Shown here: positions 32,902 through 44,136 of the stretch, piece after piece
Layout: each line of letters starts with the position of its first letter
How positions within the stretch are numbered: position 1 is the first letter of the stretch
From: Bolinopsis microptera
Lineage: Eukaryota; Ctenophora; Tentaculata; Lobata; Bolinopsidae
Reading direction: 5' to 3'
DNA length: 60,000 nt
NCBI RefSeq assembly: GCF_026151205.1
Contig: NC_087076.1
Span: 1,747,692 to 1,807,691 of the forward strand
The notes under the pieces: generated by a model
The model's database searches: none
Told to the model about the DNA's origin: nothing
Seen by the model: only the letters and a program-made list of their open reading frames with translations
Made by a program: the position numbers and the translations under genes

Positions 32902-34539
32902 CTAGTATTTCCCTATCATGATGATATCACCGACCAGGGATAACAGAGCGGGAACTGACAGAGCCCAAACCATAGTCAGGTCCGGAATGTTTCCTACCAG
33001 GGTCACAAACACCAGGTACCAAACAGTACCCAGTGTCTCTCCAACCAACAGTAGCCCAAAATTCCGTGCCAAGTTCTCTTGTCCAATGTGTCGCTTGATA
33101 ATAGAAGGCATGATGCTCATCATTCCAGTTGTAGTGGCGAGGAGGGTGCACACAATCAGGTACCAGATCTTATCCCTCCGACCGTAGTACATCAGGATCT
33201 GGAGGACTGCTGAAGCTCCGTTTCCCACTACGAGTAGTAACCACGTTGGAACGTGATCTCCTGCAAATCCCCACACCAACCTTCCTGCTGCTCCTGCTAT
33301 CACTAGCGCAACACCGAAATTGTTAAGGAACATGTCGCTGTTGTCGTACTGTTTCAGTTTTAGAGCGAAATCTTTGAAGAGGTCAAACACGCATAGGTGG
33401 TTTATTCCTATCGTGATAGCAGTTAGGAACATCAGAGTTCCTGAAATATTAGGATCGTGTCAGTTTATTAGTTTTACTTTATTTATTGTGAATTTAGTAT
33501 ATATACTCAATTTACAATAAATAAAATAAAAACATAATAACATGCCGTATATATACGGCATGCCGTATATATACGGCATGTTATCTACTCATTAACAATA
33601 ATAAAGTCAAATACAGCGAAAAAAAATTAGTTTACCTAGGATAGGCTTTGAAACGCGGTCTTTTTCATTCAAACAATTTTCTGTACTCAAATTTTCTTTG
33701 TTCGTTTCCCTTAAAGGAGAATTTTCTTGTACTTGTAGTTCCACTGCTAAATAGTCCTCTGTGACATCATTATCAATGAATATCAAACCAGGGAGGAGCA
33801 GGATGAATAGTATTGCAGCCAATATCAACCACATGTACGGGACTCGACTAAGAACTCTTTCATCGGTGAAAATATAGTCTCGTGAACTAGATTCTATGTT
33901 CTGCTTTTCCAGTGACCAGGGGTTCATGAATGTGCTACCGATGATATTTCCCCAGATTCCTGAGGTACCTTGGAAAATACCGTAAATCCCACTCACCAGC
34001 GAGGGGTGCCTGTATAGTATATAGTAATTAAAATTGTTATTTGTTATTGACGAAAATATGTCACTCCTCTCTCTAAATTCTAGTGTCAGTGAGTATAAAG
34101 GTTTGAGAGCTGATAGAGGAATTAATCAATAACGTTACCTTTTAGCTTTGTTAACTGATGTAGATACGAAGTATACGTGCAGCATCCCGTTACTCAGACC
34201 AATTCCAGCCAAGGCTATCGTCGCTGCAACGAAATTCTGACAGATCCAGAACAATACTACGCACCATCCGCACATGCTCAACATGTTGACTAAATGGAGG
34301 ATCCTAGTGCTGATCCAGCGGGACAAGTACCCTTGTAACCAACCACAGCTAGTGCATGCTAGATATAGAACGGGGAGTTGCAGGTGCATCTGTTTCATTG
34401 TGAGAGCAGGGTTGTATTGGTACAGATAGGAGTATAAGTACACTTGTAGGATGCCGTATGAGAAAGACACGACACTAGTAGCATGGCCTCCGAGAAAACA
34501 AAGTATAAGTTGGAAATAGTATTTTGCAGACGGAGACAT
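32902..34539 (-). CDS. Major facilitator superfamily transporter (MCT/OFA-like), three exons, 437 aa
   Basis: Exons on the minus strand are 34539-34139, 34009-33636 and 33440-32902, with GT-AG borders and matching phases (2 then 1). Six membrane segments lie in exons 1-2 (for example FVAATIALAGIGLSNGML and MWLILAAILFILLLPGLIF), then a hydrophilic loop of about 45 residues, then six more in exon 3. Exon 3 has an MFS motif-A-like GRLVWGFAGD and LLLVGETLGTVWYLVFV. The 6+6 layout with a central loop, and the layout of helices 4-5, resemble the monocarboxylate/oxalate-formate antiporter branch. The substrate cannot be read from the sequence. Intron 2 contains a tandem palindrome (33541-33580). The start MSPSAKYYFQ gives a short cytosolic N-terminus. 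Confidence 0.85.
33541..33580. repeat. Tandem perfect palindromes in MFS intron 2
   Basis: CATGCCGTATATATACGGCATG is followed by a second copy that shares its CATG end, so the whole 40 bp can form one long or two adjacent hairpins. Confidence 0.85.
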
Positions 34540-35289
34540 TTTTTCTTTGCTGAATTAAGTGGGTTTGAGAATTCAAAGTAAAAGTTCAAAGTTAGAATCA
34601 TATGTACATGGCAAACTTATGTTTTGGGCTCATGTAATGTCCGTTTTGTCCGTGCGGTACCCTATATTTCCAAGACGGACAAAAAATAGGGCGGACAAAA
34701 ATGGACAAAAAAGTTATGGAAATAACATTTAGATGCCTCTTTTCTACACCGATTAGACTCATGCTTATCAGTTATCAGTATTTGTAAAATTCAGTCGATA
34801 AATCAATTATAAATAAATTTGAGGTTCGTATTATATTAATTATTGGTTGAAGTACAATCCTTTATTCCAATTGCAAGTCATGAAATGGAGGCAGATATGT
34901 GCAACTTTGATTAACATTGCTGACTATTAATGATACTCTCCGAAATTCTTTACTGTAATGGACCGTTGACATTTTGCTCGAACCTTTTTGGTAATTTTAG
35001 ACCCCGTTCCTCTCCTTCTGGAGCTTGGTAAATTTGATTTATTTATGAGCTAGACCGTTACATCAACCAATAAAATACGTTTCTTCTGTAATTGCGCCCG
35101 TGAATGAATAAATGTGATATTATGTTCCCTAACGATTTGTATTGAATTGCATCGTTTCGTATTGGATTGTATCGAATTGTATCAACCCTGTGGTTATTAT
35201 CAAAGTGTATACTATGATCTCCGGCAAGGACAATATAATTATTAAATAACATCAAAAACATTATCAAGAAGAGCAAACTAGCACTAAGG

Positions 35290-35830
35290 GGTTGATCATC
35301 AAGAAGGTACGGTCTATGGAAGACTATTGTTCTTAATGTTAACAACTGTTGGTATTTCAGTAATTTGGGGTGACCGATAACTGAACCCTATCGAAACTAG
35401 TTTTGTCATATCATTGTTTGTCCATTAGCTGGTACGTTTTGAGCACGTATGTTTGTGTGAGACTGCTGTCCTCAAGTCTCCTCTGATCTGCAACTATTTA
35501 ACAAGTGCCAGTTGAAACAATAGAAGATGTTGCCAATAAATCTACAGAGTATCGATTGAGATTCACAAACAAAGGGGAACAACAAAACTGTAAAATTTTG
35601 CAGCTTTGCCATCAAAGTCATAGTGCAGATCCGAAGGTTGCAGCTCTGTGGATCGAGCGAGGGACTGCTAAATAATCTGCGAGGACCTCTGTCATGTGAA
35701 CTCTACCCTGACTCTTTAAAACCATTTCTAAGTCAACTGAAATCCTCGATTAATCGTCACTGTTTTGTACCCCTGTTTGACGTGATCTGATGTTGGAGCC
35801 GGTTAATGGTCCGGTTCAATTAGTGCGATG
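35290..35830 (+). repeat. Dispersed repeat, partner of 17740-18420
   Basis: Same ordered blocks as the copy in V-ATPase intron 7, including GACTGCTGTCCTCAAGTCTCC and CAACTGTTGGTATTTCAG. Confidence 0.6.
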
Positions 35831-36427
35831 GCAAGTTCCAATCACATACCACAAACTGTTACCCAAGGGTGGCTTTAACCAGTAGTATGTTGTAACCGCA
35901 GGACACAGTATAACCTATTGTATTATACACTATGTGTTTTGCTTACCCCGACACCACTTTCAGTCTCTGTTATACGGTATAAATATTGATTAAGATATAA
36001 AAACTAAAAGGATTTATTCATTTAATTTATATTTATACTTAATGCCGTGGTGTCAGTAAAATGGCACGGATATATATATATATATCGTCTCGCTTTATAT
36101 ATAGTAAGATATATATTACTGAAATGTGTTTAAACGCATTTCAGTCTGTAACATATTGACATGTTTCTGTTACTGACTCAAAATGTGCTCAAGAATTTTG
36201 TGTTTAGTATTCTCCAATACTATGGAAAAGTTGTTACACGATATTTTTCATAAATAAAGTGATTCCATCCCTTTGTATGTAATTAAAAAATGTGTAGATT
36301 ATTCTTTGTTATTGTACCTAACTGAGGATTGAAAGTTTGAGAAAGGACCATGGTCATTAACCGTGCTACCCATTTCTGCAGATAGCCTTTTACAAATTGT
36401 GGAGAAAATTTAAATTAAAAGTTACAT

Positions 36428-36579
36428 TTTCGCCAATTTTCAAATTTTGGCGACAGAATCCTCGAATGAGTAGGTACAGTATTATATGTCATCTGCAAAG
36501 CAGCAAGTCTCAAATATGAAACACGGCGTTAATATAAGACCCAACGTATGTACACTGACTTTTGCCCCCCCCCCCTGTA
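36428..36579 (+). mobile_element. Right end of the Tc1/mariner-like element family
   Basis: Matches 8395-8542 through CAAATTTTGGCGACAGAATC, ATCTGCAAAGCAGCA and CCAACGTATG, ending ACTTTTGCCCCCCCCC then CTGTA. The terminal G/C run has expanded. Confidence 0.6.
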
Positions 36580-37639
36580 CATTTTGCATTATCATGAAAC
36601 TCAGTTTAAGACATTACATAAGACACCTTGTTACCTACCTATCTATGGTAGGTAGGTAACAAGTTACCTAATAATAATTGTCGCGCGTCGTGTGAACAAA
36701 AACAATCGTGTAAGGCAATGTTATAAATATATACTACGCTGTTTGATAATTCAACCTGAGAAAATTTTGAAAATATTAAATAATATTGAACGTTTTGCTT
36801 GCCTGCTGTGGATTTTCAGACCACCCAAGTATCATCCATTAAATCACCTCTGAAAGATATTAATGTTTTCGGTTGCTCCCAAAACAGTGCAATTAGTTTT
36901 GTAATCGTACTCCCTGGAAAAAACCGGTGCAATTATGAAAATAATAAGTGGCCGTCAAATAGGTCAAAAGTGGAGTTATAGTATTAAATACTTTCAACTA
37001 TATAACAAATAATTAGAGATCATGAATAAGATGTTGTTACATTGATACGTCGAATAATTCCTTTCCTGATAAGAGCCTTTTCCTTGTCGCAACAAACGGG
37101 ATCAATACAAATTTTGCCCAAGATACAGTACTATATAGTATGTTATAAAGTAATAGTAGTACATGACTGATGACACGTTAAAGTTAAGTCTTAAAAATAT
37201 TATATAATAAAGCTCGTGTTAATTGTGTATTCAAACCTAGGATTGCCTGCAATATGTAAAACTAAGGCAAACGTACTTTAACGCACTAACAAACCATGAT
37301 GCACTTTACGCACCTTTCCCGAAAAATGTACGCACGAACCAACTAATACTATGCCTTTATTACTACTACTAGGGCCTACTAGTACTAAATAAATATTATT
37401 TAAACGAGCCTACTTGATAAAACGGTTTTTTCCTTACAATTTGGTTCAGGAAGGTGATTAGTGAAAGTGCTTTAATTTGTATACGTGATTAAGAATTGCA
37501 ATTACAATGTCTCAATGTTCCTCAATATAATCTCCAATAAATTCAGATTTGCTAGTTCTCCAACTATAAACAGAAACTCCAACTGTACTAAAACCAAAAA
37601 AGGTAACCAACAGGCCCACTCTTAAGTATCCCCAGATAG

Positions 37640-38414
37640 TACAGGGTGGGCCAAAAGTCAGTGGGCATACGTTGGGTCTTATACCTCCGCAGTGTTTTAT
37701 ATTTGAGAGTTGTTGCTTTGCAGATGGCATACTGTACCTACTTGTTCGAGATTCCGTCGCCAAAATTTGAAAATTCGAATATTATAGACCACGCCCATTC
37801 AATAGTAAAACATCTATATTGTTTTCTCTGAACATGCTGGATGCCTAATTTTTTTCAGAGACGGTAGATTATTAATGTTGCATCTGATCTGAAAAAATGA
37901 TGTGAAACGGATTAGGAATGACGAAATTATCAAGCATTTTGTGTACCTCGTTAGAAAAATTGATTGGGTGTTAATGTGACACCTTAATTGGGCAGCCTTA
38001 ACGATTCCCATAATGTTGAACGGGGTGGTTAACGGGGTCACCTTATCACGTGATTAGGTAAGCCAATCACCTGATCACACGTAATGAATAAACTCGTTAT
38101 GCTTCGTATCTCGGTCATCTGAGAAGCTACAACTCTAATTTTTCAGGACAACCTTAATTCGAATGGCCAAACACAATTCAATAAAATTTAGCTCGATCCG
38201 ACTATCCAAACTATCAAATAAATGCGAAAATGAACCTTCATGTGAAAAAATAAACCTTCATTTGAAAAAATTAACACGAATATTTTTGCGTTGACAAATT
38301 CCTCGAACCAGTGGTGGTACTAAGTCATACCAGAAAGAATTATTTCAATTGGGCACTCAGTGACTGAGCTATAAAGGCCAACGTATGGGTACTAACTTTT
38401 GGCTCACCCTGTAT
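37640..38414. mobile_element. Non-autonomous Tc1/mariner-like element with both ends, 775 bp
   Basis: The left end reads TACAGGGTGGGCCAAAAGTC and continues AGTGGGCATACGTTGG. The right end on the other strand reads TACAGGGTGAGCCAAAAGTT and continues AGTACCCATACGTTGG. The TA at each end is the expected target dinucleotide. The interior has no transposase frame. Confidence 0.7.
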
Positions 38415-38734
38415 AAACAATCTCCCACTCTCACTAGCAATCTCTAAACAATTCCTAAACTATCATCCTTGTAACCAAAACAGAGGTGTATGGTTTTTTA
38501 TTTTATTTTTAAAAATGGCCCTCCTCGGCCACCATAAAGGTGTTAAAATAAACCCTCTGATAATCAAAACAGAAATGTTAAAATGATAACTCTCTGCTCC
38601 CCAAAACGGAGGTGTTAAAACGAACTCTCTGCACTACCCTGCTGTACTAAATGTCGTACACTATTATATGCCCTAAAATGCTACGCTAAGATGTTGGAAA
38701 AATACACGTTAAGTCTTGAAATTGTTCATTCGGT

Positions 38735-38880
38735 GTCATTTAACGGGTGATAGTGTGATACTCCTAAAATATTTGTTCCACATTCCAGTATCAGACCGTC
38801 GAGTGTCGACAGTCGACGAGTCCAAATCGGCGCGCGTTTTAGTAGGTTATAAACCTTCAAATTGTTATAATGTATAAACA
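38735..38880 (+). repeat. Dispersed repeat, partner of 3838-3960
   Basis: Same ordered blocks as at 3838, with an extra GTCGAGTGTCGACAGTCGAC segment. Confidence 0.65.
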
Positions 38881-39000
38881 ATAGGCTTGGGGTTCCTAGG
38901 CAAGGCCATCCCGCGCGCGTTTACCTTGCTTGCTGCTAGTCTATTGCTCGCTCCTCTCACGTATAATGCAGGAGGATCTCGAAAAGAGCGCCGTGCGTAA

Positions 39001-39067
39001 TTACTGGGCCGCGCTCAGCCTGTCATTCCGCCGAATCTCTACATAATAGCCTGAGGTCCCCAGGTAA
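39001..39067 (-). mobile_element. MITE, copy 3 of 3, reverse orientation
   Basis: Begins TTACTGGGCC and ends CCCAGGTAA, with AGCCTGTCATTCCGCCGAAT inside, the inverse of the other copies. Flanks CGTGCGTA and CGTGCATA are an 8-bp duplication with one mismatch and one extra A. Confidence 0.7.
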
Positions 39068-39405
39068 CGTGCATAAGTAATAAAGCCAAAGACAGGCACG
39101 CCTGAAAAGTTAATCAAACAAATTCGAAGATCAGTCACGTTCGCGAATGTGGAATGACGAACCAAAAGTTCACAACGCGCGCGGTGTTCATACTTAAATA
39201 ATACATATAATGCTTTTGAATACGACGCTGGAAACACACAACGTAAGTGCATGGGTTGCTCTATCCAGAGCCCTTGCGCTTGCAGTAGCGCGCAGTAGCG
39301 CGCGCCCGCCTCACGGCACCCACCTCAAGATCGGGTGACAGGGGGAGCTGACCAGTAGTGTAAGAGGATTTTTTCGAGCTCCGTTTACCCCTAAAATTGA
39401 GGCAC

Positions 39406-39475
39406 ATTTAGCTTTAGCACAGTTGACTAATCTGCCACATTTTAGCCAGAGGTTACAAGTTCGAATCCCAGTCGG
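39406..39475 (+). other. tRNA-like sequence with A and B boxes, left arm
   Basis: An A-box-like TAGCACAGTTGAC precedes a B box AAGTTCGAATCCC at usual tRNA spacing. The T and acceptor stems do not pair well and there is no T-run terminator, so it is not a normal tRNA. The mirror copy is at 44914-44983 on the minus strand. Confidence 0.45.
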
Positions 39476-40252
39476 AGTCGTTCTCCAATGTGATTATATT
39501 ATTATGGTACACATTTTAACCTAGTTTAACCCATATTCAAGCAATCTAACCCTACATAATACATTCATCACACAGCAGAAGTCGTTAAATGTATAGTGTA
39601 CACGTTCACGTACAATTACATCAGTTGTCTATCGACATTATTAACATCTGGCACGCGGCGACCTTTTATTTGTAAAGTGTGCTGATAAAGTGAGATAATG
39701 AATAATGTGCTTTCTAAATTTAACTAGGGACAGAGTGTACCGTTTCAGGACAACACCTGCAACTTTGCTTACACTATCATTCAGCGTTCAGCGGTGTGTT
39801 GCGTAAATTTTGACTCTGATTCAGCTTTAATTGTTATTATCTTTAACTTTAAGGTTAAGTTTTTAATTCTTTTACCGTAGTCGGTCACGTAACACTGACT
39901 GTTTGATATGAACTCTAATTTATAAAGAGCACTTTCAGGATGCAGATGGTTACTCTACAGCAGCTCAAGAATACTACGTCATTGTATAGCCATAAGCCTT
40001 GTACAGCATAGTTACAGTAACATCTGTGCAATGTATTTGACACAAATCTCTTGTCAAGAACTGCTGGTCTAGATATTTTCTACTTTCTAAAATTATATCA
40101 TATGAATGAATACTGAATGATAATTATAATGTATTATTTAAATAAGTTATAATGTAGACAAGGAAACACACGTTTAGATTTTTGAAGATAACTTAAACAA
40201 AACTATATTCAATAACTCTATATCATATATATTATATATGTCCAAATACTTA

Positions 40253-40888
40253 TCAATAGTTAACAACGTTTTGGTTATAAAGTTCATGAATCTTCCTAAC
40301 GATATTTTTGTTCTCGTTCATTAGTTTGTTGACATCAGATAGACTAGTAGTCATGATAACTGCATCCAATAGAGCTCGCGCTTCAATACTTAAAATTGTG
40401 GTGATATCTTGTCCACAGTCAACGAGAAGCTGCTCCAATGTCTCAAAAATTTCAGTTTTCATTATGTAAGAGAATAAAAAGTCGAAACATGTGTCTTCCT
40501 CTTTACATAATTTTCTTTGTAACAGGACGTCTAGAGTTTTGAGTAATTTCGACATCTTCACCTTTTTATTTATTTGCTTGATTACTTCACCTTTTCGCTT
40601 GCCTTTGCGTTGTCGAACAATACTAGATTCTGTTTTTGACTCATCATCACCGCTTGTTTCCTCAGAGTTAGAACCGTCTTGATGAGATCTTTCAGATATT
40701 GTTGTATCAGTATCTGAATATGTGGCAGCAGGATAATCCATTTCAACATCAGACACATCCGAGTTAGCTTTTGACACGATAGAGCTTGTGTCTGACTGTA
40801 CGTTCTCTCGATGAAACCGACTTTTGTGTGAGGACAGACTTCGCTTGTTAGCGAATTGTTTATCACAGAGCGGGCAGAACACTGACAT
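40253..40888 (-). CDS. C2H2 zinc-finger protein of the palindromic element, left-arm copy, 211 aa
   Basis: One zinc finger opens the protein: CPLCDKQFANKRSLSSHKSRFH, with spacing C-x2-C-x12-H-x4-H. An acidic Ser/Thr/Asp-rich linker (residues about 30-80), a basic patch (RQRKGKRKGEV, then INKKVK) and a mostly helical C-terminal half follow. DNA or RNA binding through the finger is likely; a regulatory or packaging role in the element's cycle would be inference. I start at MSVFCPLC because a TATA box (TATATAAGG) lies 36-44 bp upstream of that ATG; the in-frame Met 23 codons earlier lies upstream of that TATA box. The protein is identical to the right-arm copy. The gene reads toward the outer terminus. 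Confidence 0.82.
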   Translation of the reverse strand: MSVFCPLCDKQFANKRSLSSHKSRFHRENVQSDTSSIVSKANSDVSDVEMDYPAATYSDTDTTISERSHQDGSNSEETSGDDESKTESSIVRQRKGKRKGEVIKQINKKVKMSKLLKTLDVLLQRKLCKEEDTCFDFLFSYIMKTEIFETLEQLLVDCGQDITTILSIEARALLDAVIMTTSLSDVNKLMNENKNIVRKIHELYNQNVVNY

Positions 40889-41039
40889 CACTGATTGAAA
40901 TGAACTGTTCCCGACAGTCTTCTCCTTATATAGGCGACTGCTCACAAATTTACGCAAATATCGCTTAATTTTACTTAAATGTTATTCAATGCTTCAATAC
41001 TCAATGTTGTTAATTTTTTTGGTCCTATATTATTCGATG

Positions 41040-41747
41040 TTGCCCAAATGTTGCTTAGTGTTGCTTAATGACCAATGTTGATTAATGTTGTTCGATGTTG
41101 CTAGATGTTTCTCAATATTGTTCATTTGGTCGTATATTATTCAATGTTGCTCAAATGTTGATCAAATGTTGCTAAAATGCTGCTTAAATGCTGCTTAAAT
41201 GTTGCTTAAATGTTGCTCAAATTAAATGTTGTTTAAATGTTGCTTAAATTTTGCTTAAATGTTTCCTAATATTGTTAAATGTTGCCTAAATGTTGTTAAA
41301 CATTGCTGAATATTGCTGAGTGTTGTTCAAATGTTGCCCAAATGTTGCTTAGTGTTGCTTAATGACCAATGTTGATTAATGTTGTTCGATGTTGCTAGAT
41401 GTTTCTCAATATTGTTCATTTGGTCGTATATTATTCAATGTTGTTCAAATGTTGTTCAAATGTTGCTAAAATGCTGCTTAAATGCTGCTTAAATGTTGCT
41501 TAAATGTTGCTCAAATTAAATGTTGTTTAAATGTTGCTTAAATGTTGCTTAAATATTTCCTAATATTGTTAAATGTTGCCTAAATGTTGTGAAACATTGC
41601 TGAATATTGCTGAGTGTTGTTCAAATGTTGCCCAAATATTGCTTAGTGTTGCTTAATGACCAATGTTGATTAATGCTGTTCGATGTTGCTAGATGTTTCT
41701 CAATATTGTTCATTTGGTCGTATATTATTCAATGTTGCTCAAAAGGC
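41040..41747. repeat. Left-arm repeat array, 294-bp period, two full periods
   Basis: The landmark TGCCCAAA recurs at 41041, 41335 and 41629, spaced exactly 294 bp. Within a unit the sequence is largely an 11-bp motif, AAATGTTGCTT, with variants. Unit types with ...CCCAAATATTG and ...CCCAAATGTTG can be told apart. Confidence 0.92.
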
Positions 41748-41856
41748 TAAAATTTTGACTCTATCCAGCGCAAATACACCCATTTTTCAGTGCTTTAATC
41801 TATTTTTAGTAACACTATTATAGATGTCTACTCAAGTTACGACATCAACTCAGTGC

Positions 41857-41945
41857 AAACTGCACACCTGTTTCAAATACGTCTGCAACTAAGAATTCTT
41901 GTGCTGTAAGTTAAGAAATTACCGCGGATGTTATTAGGTGTTAAA
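41857..41945. other. Unique 89-bp centre of the palindrome
   Basis: The only part of the element not present twice. It contains GAATTCTTGTGCTGTAAG and no open frame or known motif. It prevents a perfect hairpin tip. Confidence 0.8.
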
Positions 41946-42062
41946 GCACTGAGTTGATGTCGTAACTTGAGTAGACATCTATAATAGTGTTACTAAAAAT
42001 AGATTAAAGCACTGAAAAATGGGTGTATTTGCGCTGGATAGAGTCAAAATTTTAGCCTTTTG

Positions 42063-43350
42063 AGCAACATTGAATAATATACGACCAAATGAACAATATT
42101 GAGAAACATCTAGCAACATCGAACAGCATTAATCAACATTGGTCATTAAGCAACACTAAGCAATATTTGGGCAACATTTGAACAACACTCAGCAATATTC
42201 AGCAATGTTTCACAACATTTAGGCAACATTTAACAATATTAGGAAATATTTAAGCAACATTTAAGCAACATTTAAACAACATTTAATTTGAGCAACATTT
42301 AAGCAACATTTAAGCAGCATTTAAGCAGCATTTTAGCAACATTTGAACAACATTTGAACAACATTGAATAATATACGACCAAATGAACAATATTGAGAAA
42401 CATCTAGCAACATCGAACAACATTAATCAACATTGGTCATTAAGCAACACTAAGCAACATTTGGGCAACATTTGAACAACACTCAGCAATATTCAGCAAT
42501 GTTTAACAACATTTAGGCAACATTTAACAATATTAGGAAACATTTAAGCAAAATTTAAGCAACATTTAAACAACATTTAATTTGAGCAACATTTAAGCAA
42601 CATTTAAGCAGCATTTAAGCAGCATTTTAGCAACATTTGATCAACATTTGAGCAACATTGAATAATATACGACCAAATGAACAATATTGAGAAACATCTA
42701 GCAACATCGAACAACATTAATCAACATTGGTCATTAAGCAACACTAAGCAATATTTGGGCAACATTTGAACAACACTCAGCAATATTCAGCAATGTTTCA
42801 CAACATTTAGGCAACATTTAACAATATTAGGAAATATTTAAGCAACATTTAAGCAACATTTAAACAACATTTAATTTGAGCAACATTTAAGCAACATTTA
42901 AGCAGCATTTAAGCAGCATTTTAGCAACATTTGAACAACATTTGAACAACATTGAATAATATACGACCAAATGAACAATATTGAGAAACATCTAGCAACA
43001 TCGAACAACATTAATCAACATTGGTCATTAAGCAACACTAAGCAACATTTGGGCAACATTTGAACAACACTCAGCAATATTCAGCAATGTTTAACAACAT
43101 TTAGGCAACATTTAACAATATTAGGAAACATTTAAGCAAAATTTAAGCAACATTTAAACAACATTTAATTTGAGCAACATTTAAGCAACATTTAAGCAGC
43201 ATTTAAGCAGCATTTTAGCAACATTTGATCAACATTTGAGCAACATTGAATAATATACGACCAAATGAACAATATTGAGAAACATCTAGCAACATCGAAC
43301 AACATTAATCAACATTGGTCATTAAGCAACACTAAGCAACATTTGGGCAA
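42063..43350. repeat. Right-arm repeat array, 294-bp period, four full periods
   Basis: The landmark TGGGCAACA recurs at 42168, 42462, 42756, 43050 and 43344, each 294 bp apart. Two unit types alternate (CAATATTTGGG and CAACATTTGGG), so the array is a dimeric higher-order repeat of 588 bp. It exceeds the left array by one 588-bp dimer. Confidence 0.92.
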
Positions 43351-43456
43351 CATCGAATAATATAGGACCAAAAAATTAACAACATTGAGTATTGAAGCAT
43401 TGAATAACATTTAAGTAAAATTAAGCGATATTTGCGTAAATTTGTGAGCAGTCGCC

Positions 43457-43465
43457 TATATAAGG
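43457..43465 (+). promoter_or_regulatory. TATA box of the right-arm C2H2 gene (mirror in the left arm)
   Basis: TATATAAGG lies 44 bp before the ATG at 43501, which predicts a leader of only about 10-20 nt. The identical box in the left arm is at 40924-40932 on the minus strand. Confidence 0.65.
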
Positions 43466-43500
43466 AGAAGACTGTCGGGAACAGTTCATTTCAATCAGTG

Positions 43501-44136
43501 ATGTCAGTGTTCTGCCCGCTCTGTGATAAACAATTCGCTAACAAGCGAAGTCTGTCCTCACACAAAAGTCGGTTTCATCGAGAGAACGTACAGTCAGACA
43601 CAAGCTCTATCGTGTCAAAAGCTAACTCGGATGTGTCTGATGTTGAAATGGATTATCCTGCTGCCACATATTCAGATACTGATACAACAATATCTGAAAG
43701 ATCTCATCAAGACGGTTCTAACTCTGAGGAAACAAGCGGTGATGATGAGTCAAAAACAGAATCTAGTATTGTTCGACAACGCAAAGGCAAGCGAAAAGGT
43801 GAAGTAATCAAGCAAATAAATAAAAAGGTGAAGATGTCGAAATTACTCAAAACTCTAGACGTCCTGTTACAAAGAAAATTATGTAAAGAGGAAGACACAT
43901 GTTTCGACTTTTTATTCTCTTACATAATGAAAACTGAAATTTTTGAGACATTGGAGCAGCTTCTCGTTGACTGTGGACAAGATATCACCACAATTTTAAG
44001 TATTGAAGCGCGAGCTCTATTGGATGCAGTTATCATGACTACTAGTCTATCTGATGTCAACAAACTAATGAACGAGAACAAAAATATCGTTAGGAAGATT
44101 CATGAACTTTATAACCAAAACGTTGTTAACTATTGA
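43501..44136 (+). CDS. C2H2 zinc-finger protein of the palindromic element, right-arm copy, 211 aa
   Basis: The translation is identical to the left-arm gene over all 211 residues: a single C-x2-C-x12-H-x4-H finger at residues 5-26, an acidic Ser-rich linker, a basic patch and a helical C-terminus (FLFSYIMKTEIFETLEQLL, SIEARALLDAVIM). No intron is needed. Both genes read outward from the centre, with the repeat array behind the promoter and about 900 bp between the stop and the terminus. An AT-rich near-palindrome (ATATATAATATATATGATAT) lies just past the stop. Perfect identity of two copies implies recent origin or continuing conversion between arms. Confidence 0.82.
   Translation: MSVFCPLCDKQFANKRSLSSHKSRFHRENVQSDTSSIVSKANSDVSDVEMDYPAATYSDTDTTISERSHQDGSNSEETSGDDESKTESSIVRQRKGKRKGEVIKQINKKVKMSKLLKTLDVLLQRKLCKEEDTCFDFLFSYIMKTEIFETLEQLLVDCGQDITTILSIEARALLDAVIMTTSLSDVNKLMNENKNIVRKIHELYNQNVVNY

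Larger units (their letters stand above)
34540..39347. other. Intergenic region rich in transposon remnants, no gene recognised
   Basis: It begins with a short GTCCG/GGACAAAAA-rich stretch (34620-34710) and contains the repeats annotated at 35290, 36428, 37640, 38735 and 39001. An inverted repeat around CTTGTTACCTACC / GGTAGGTAACAAG is at 36629-36663. Remaining frames are short and featureless. Confidence 0.5.
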
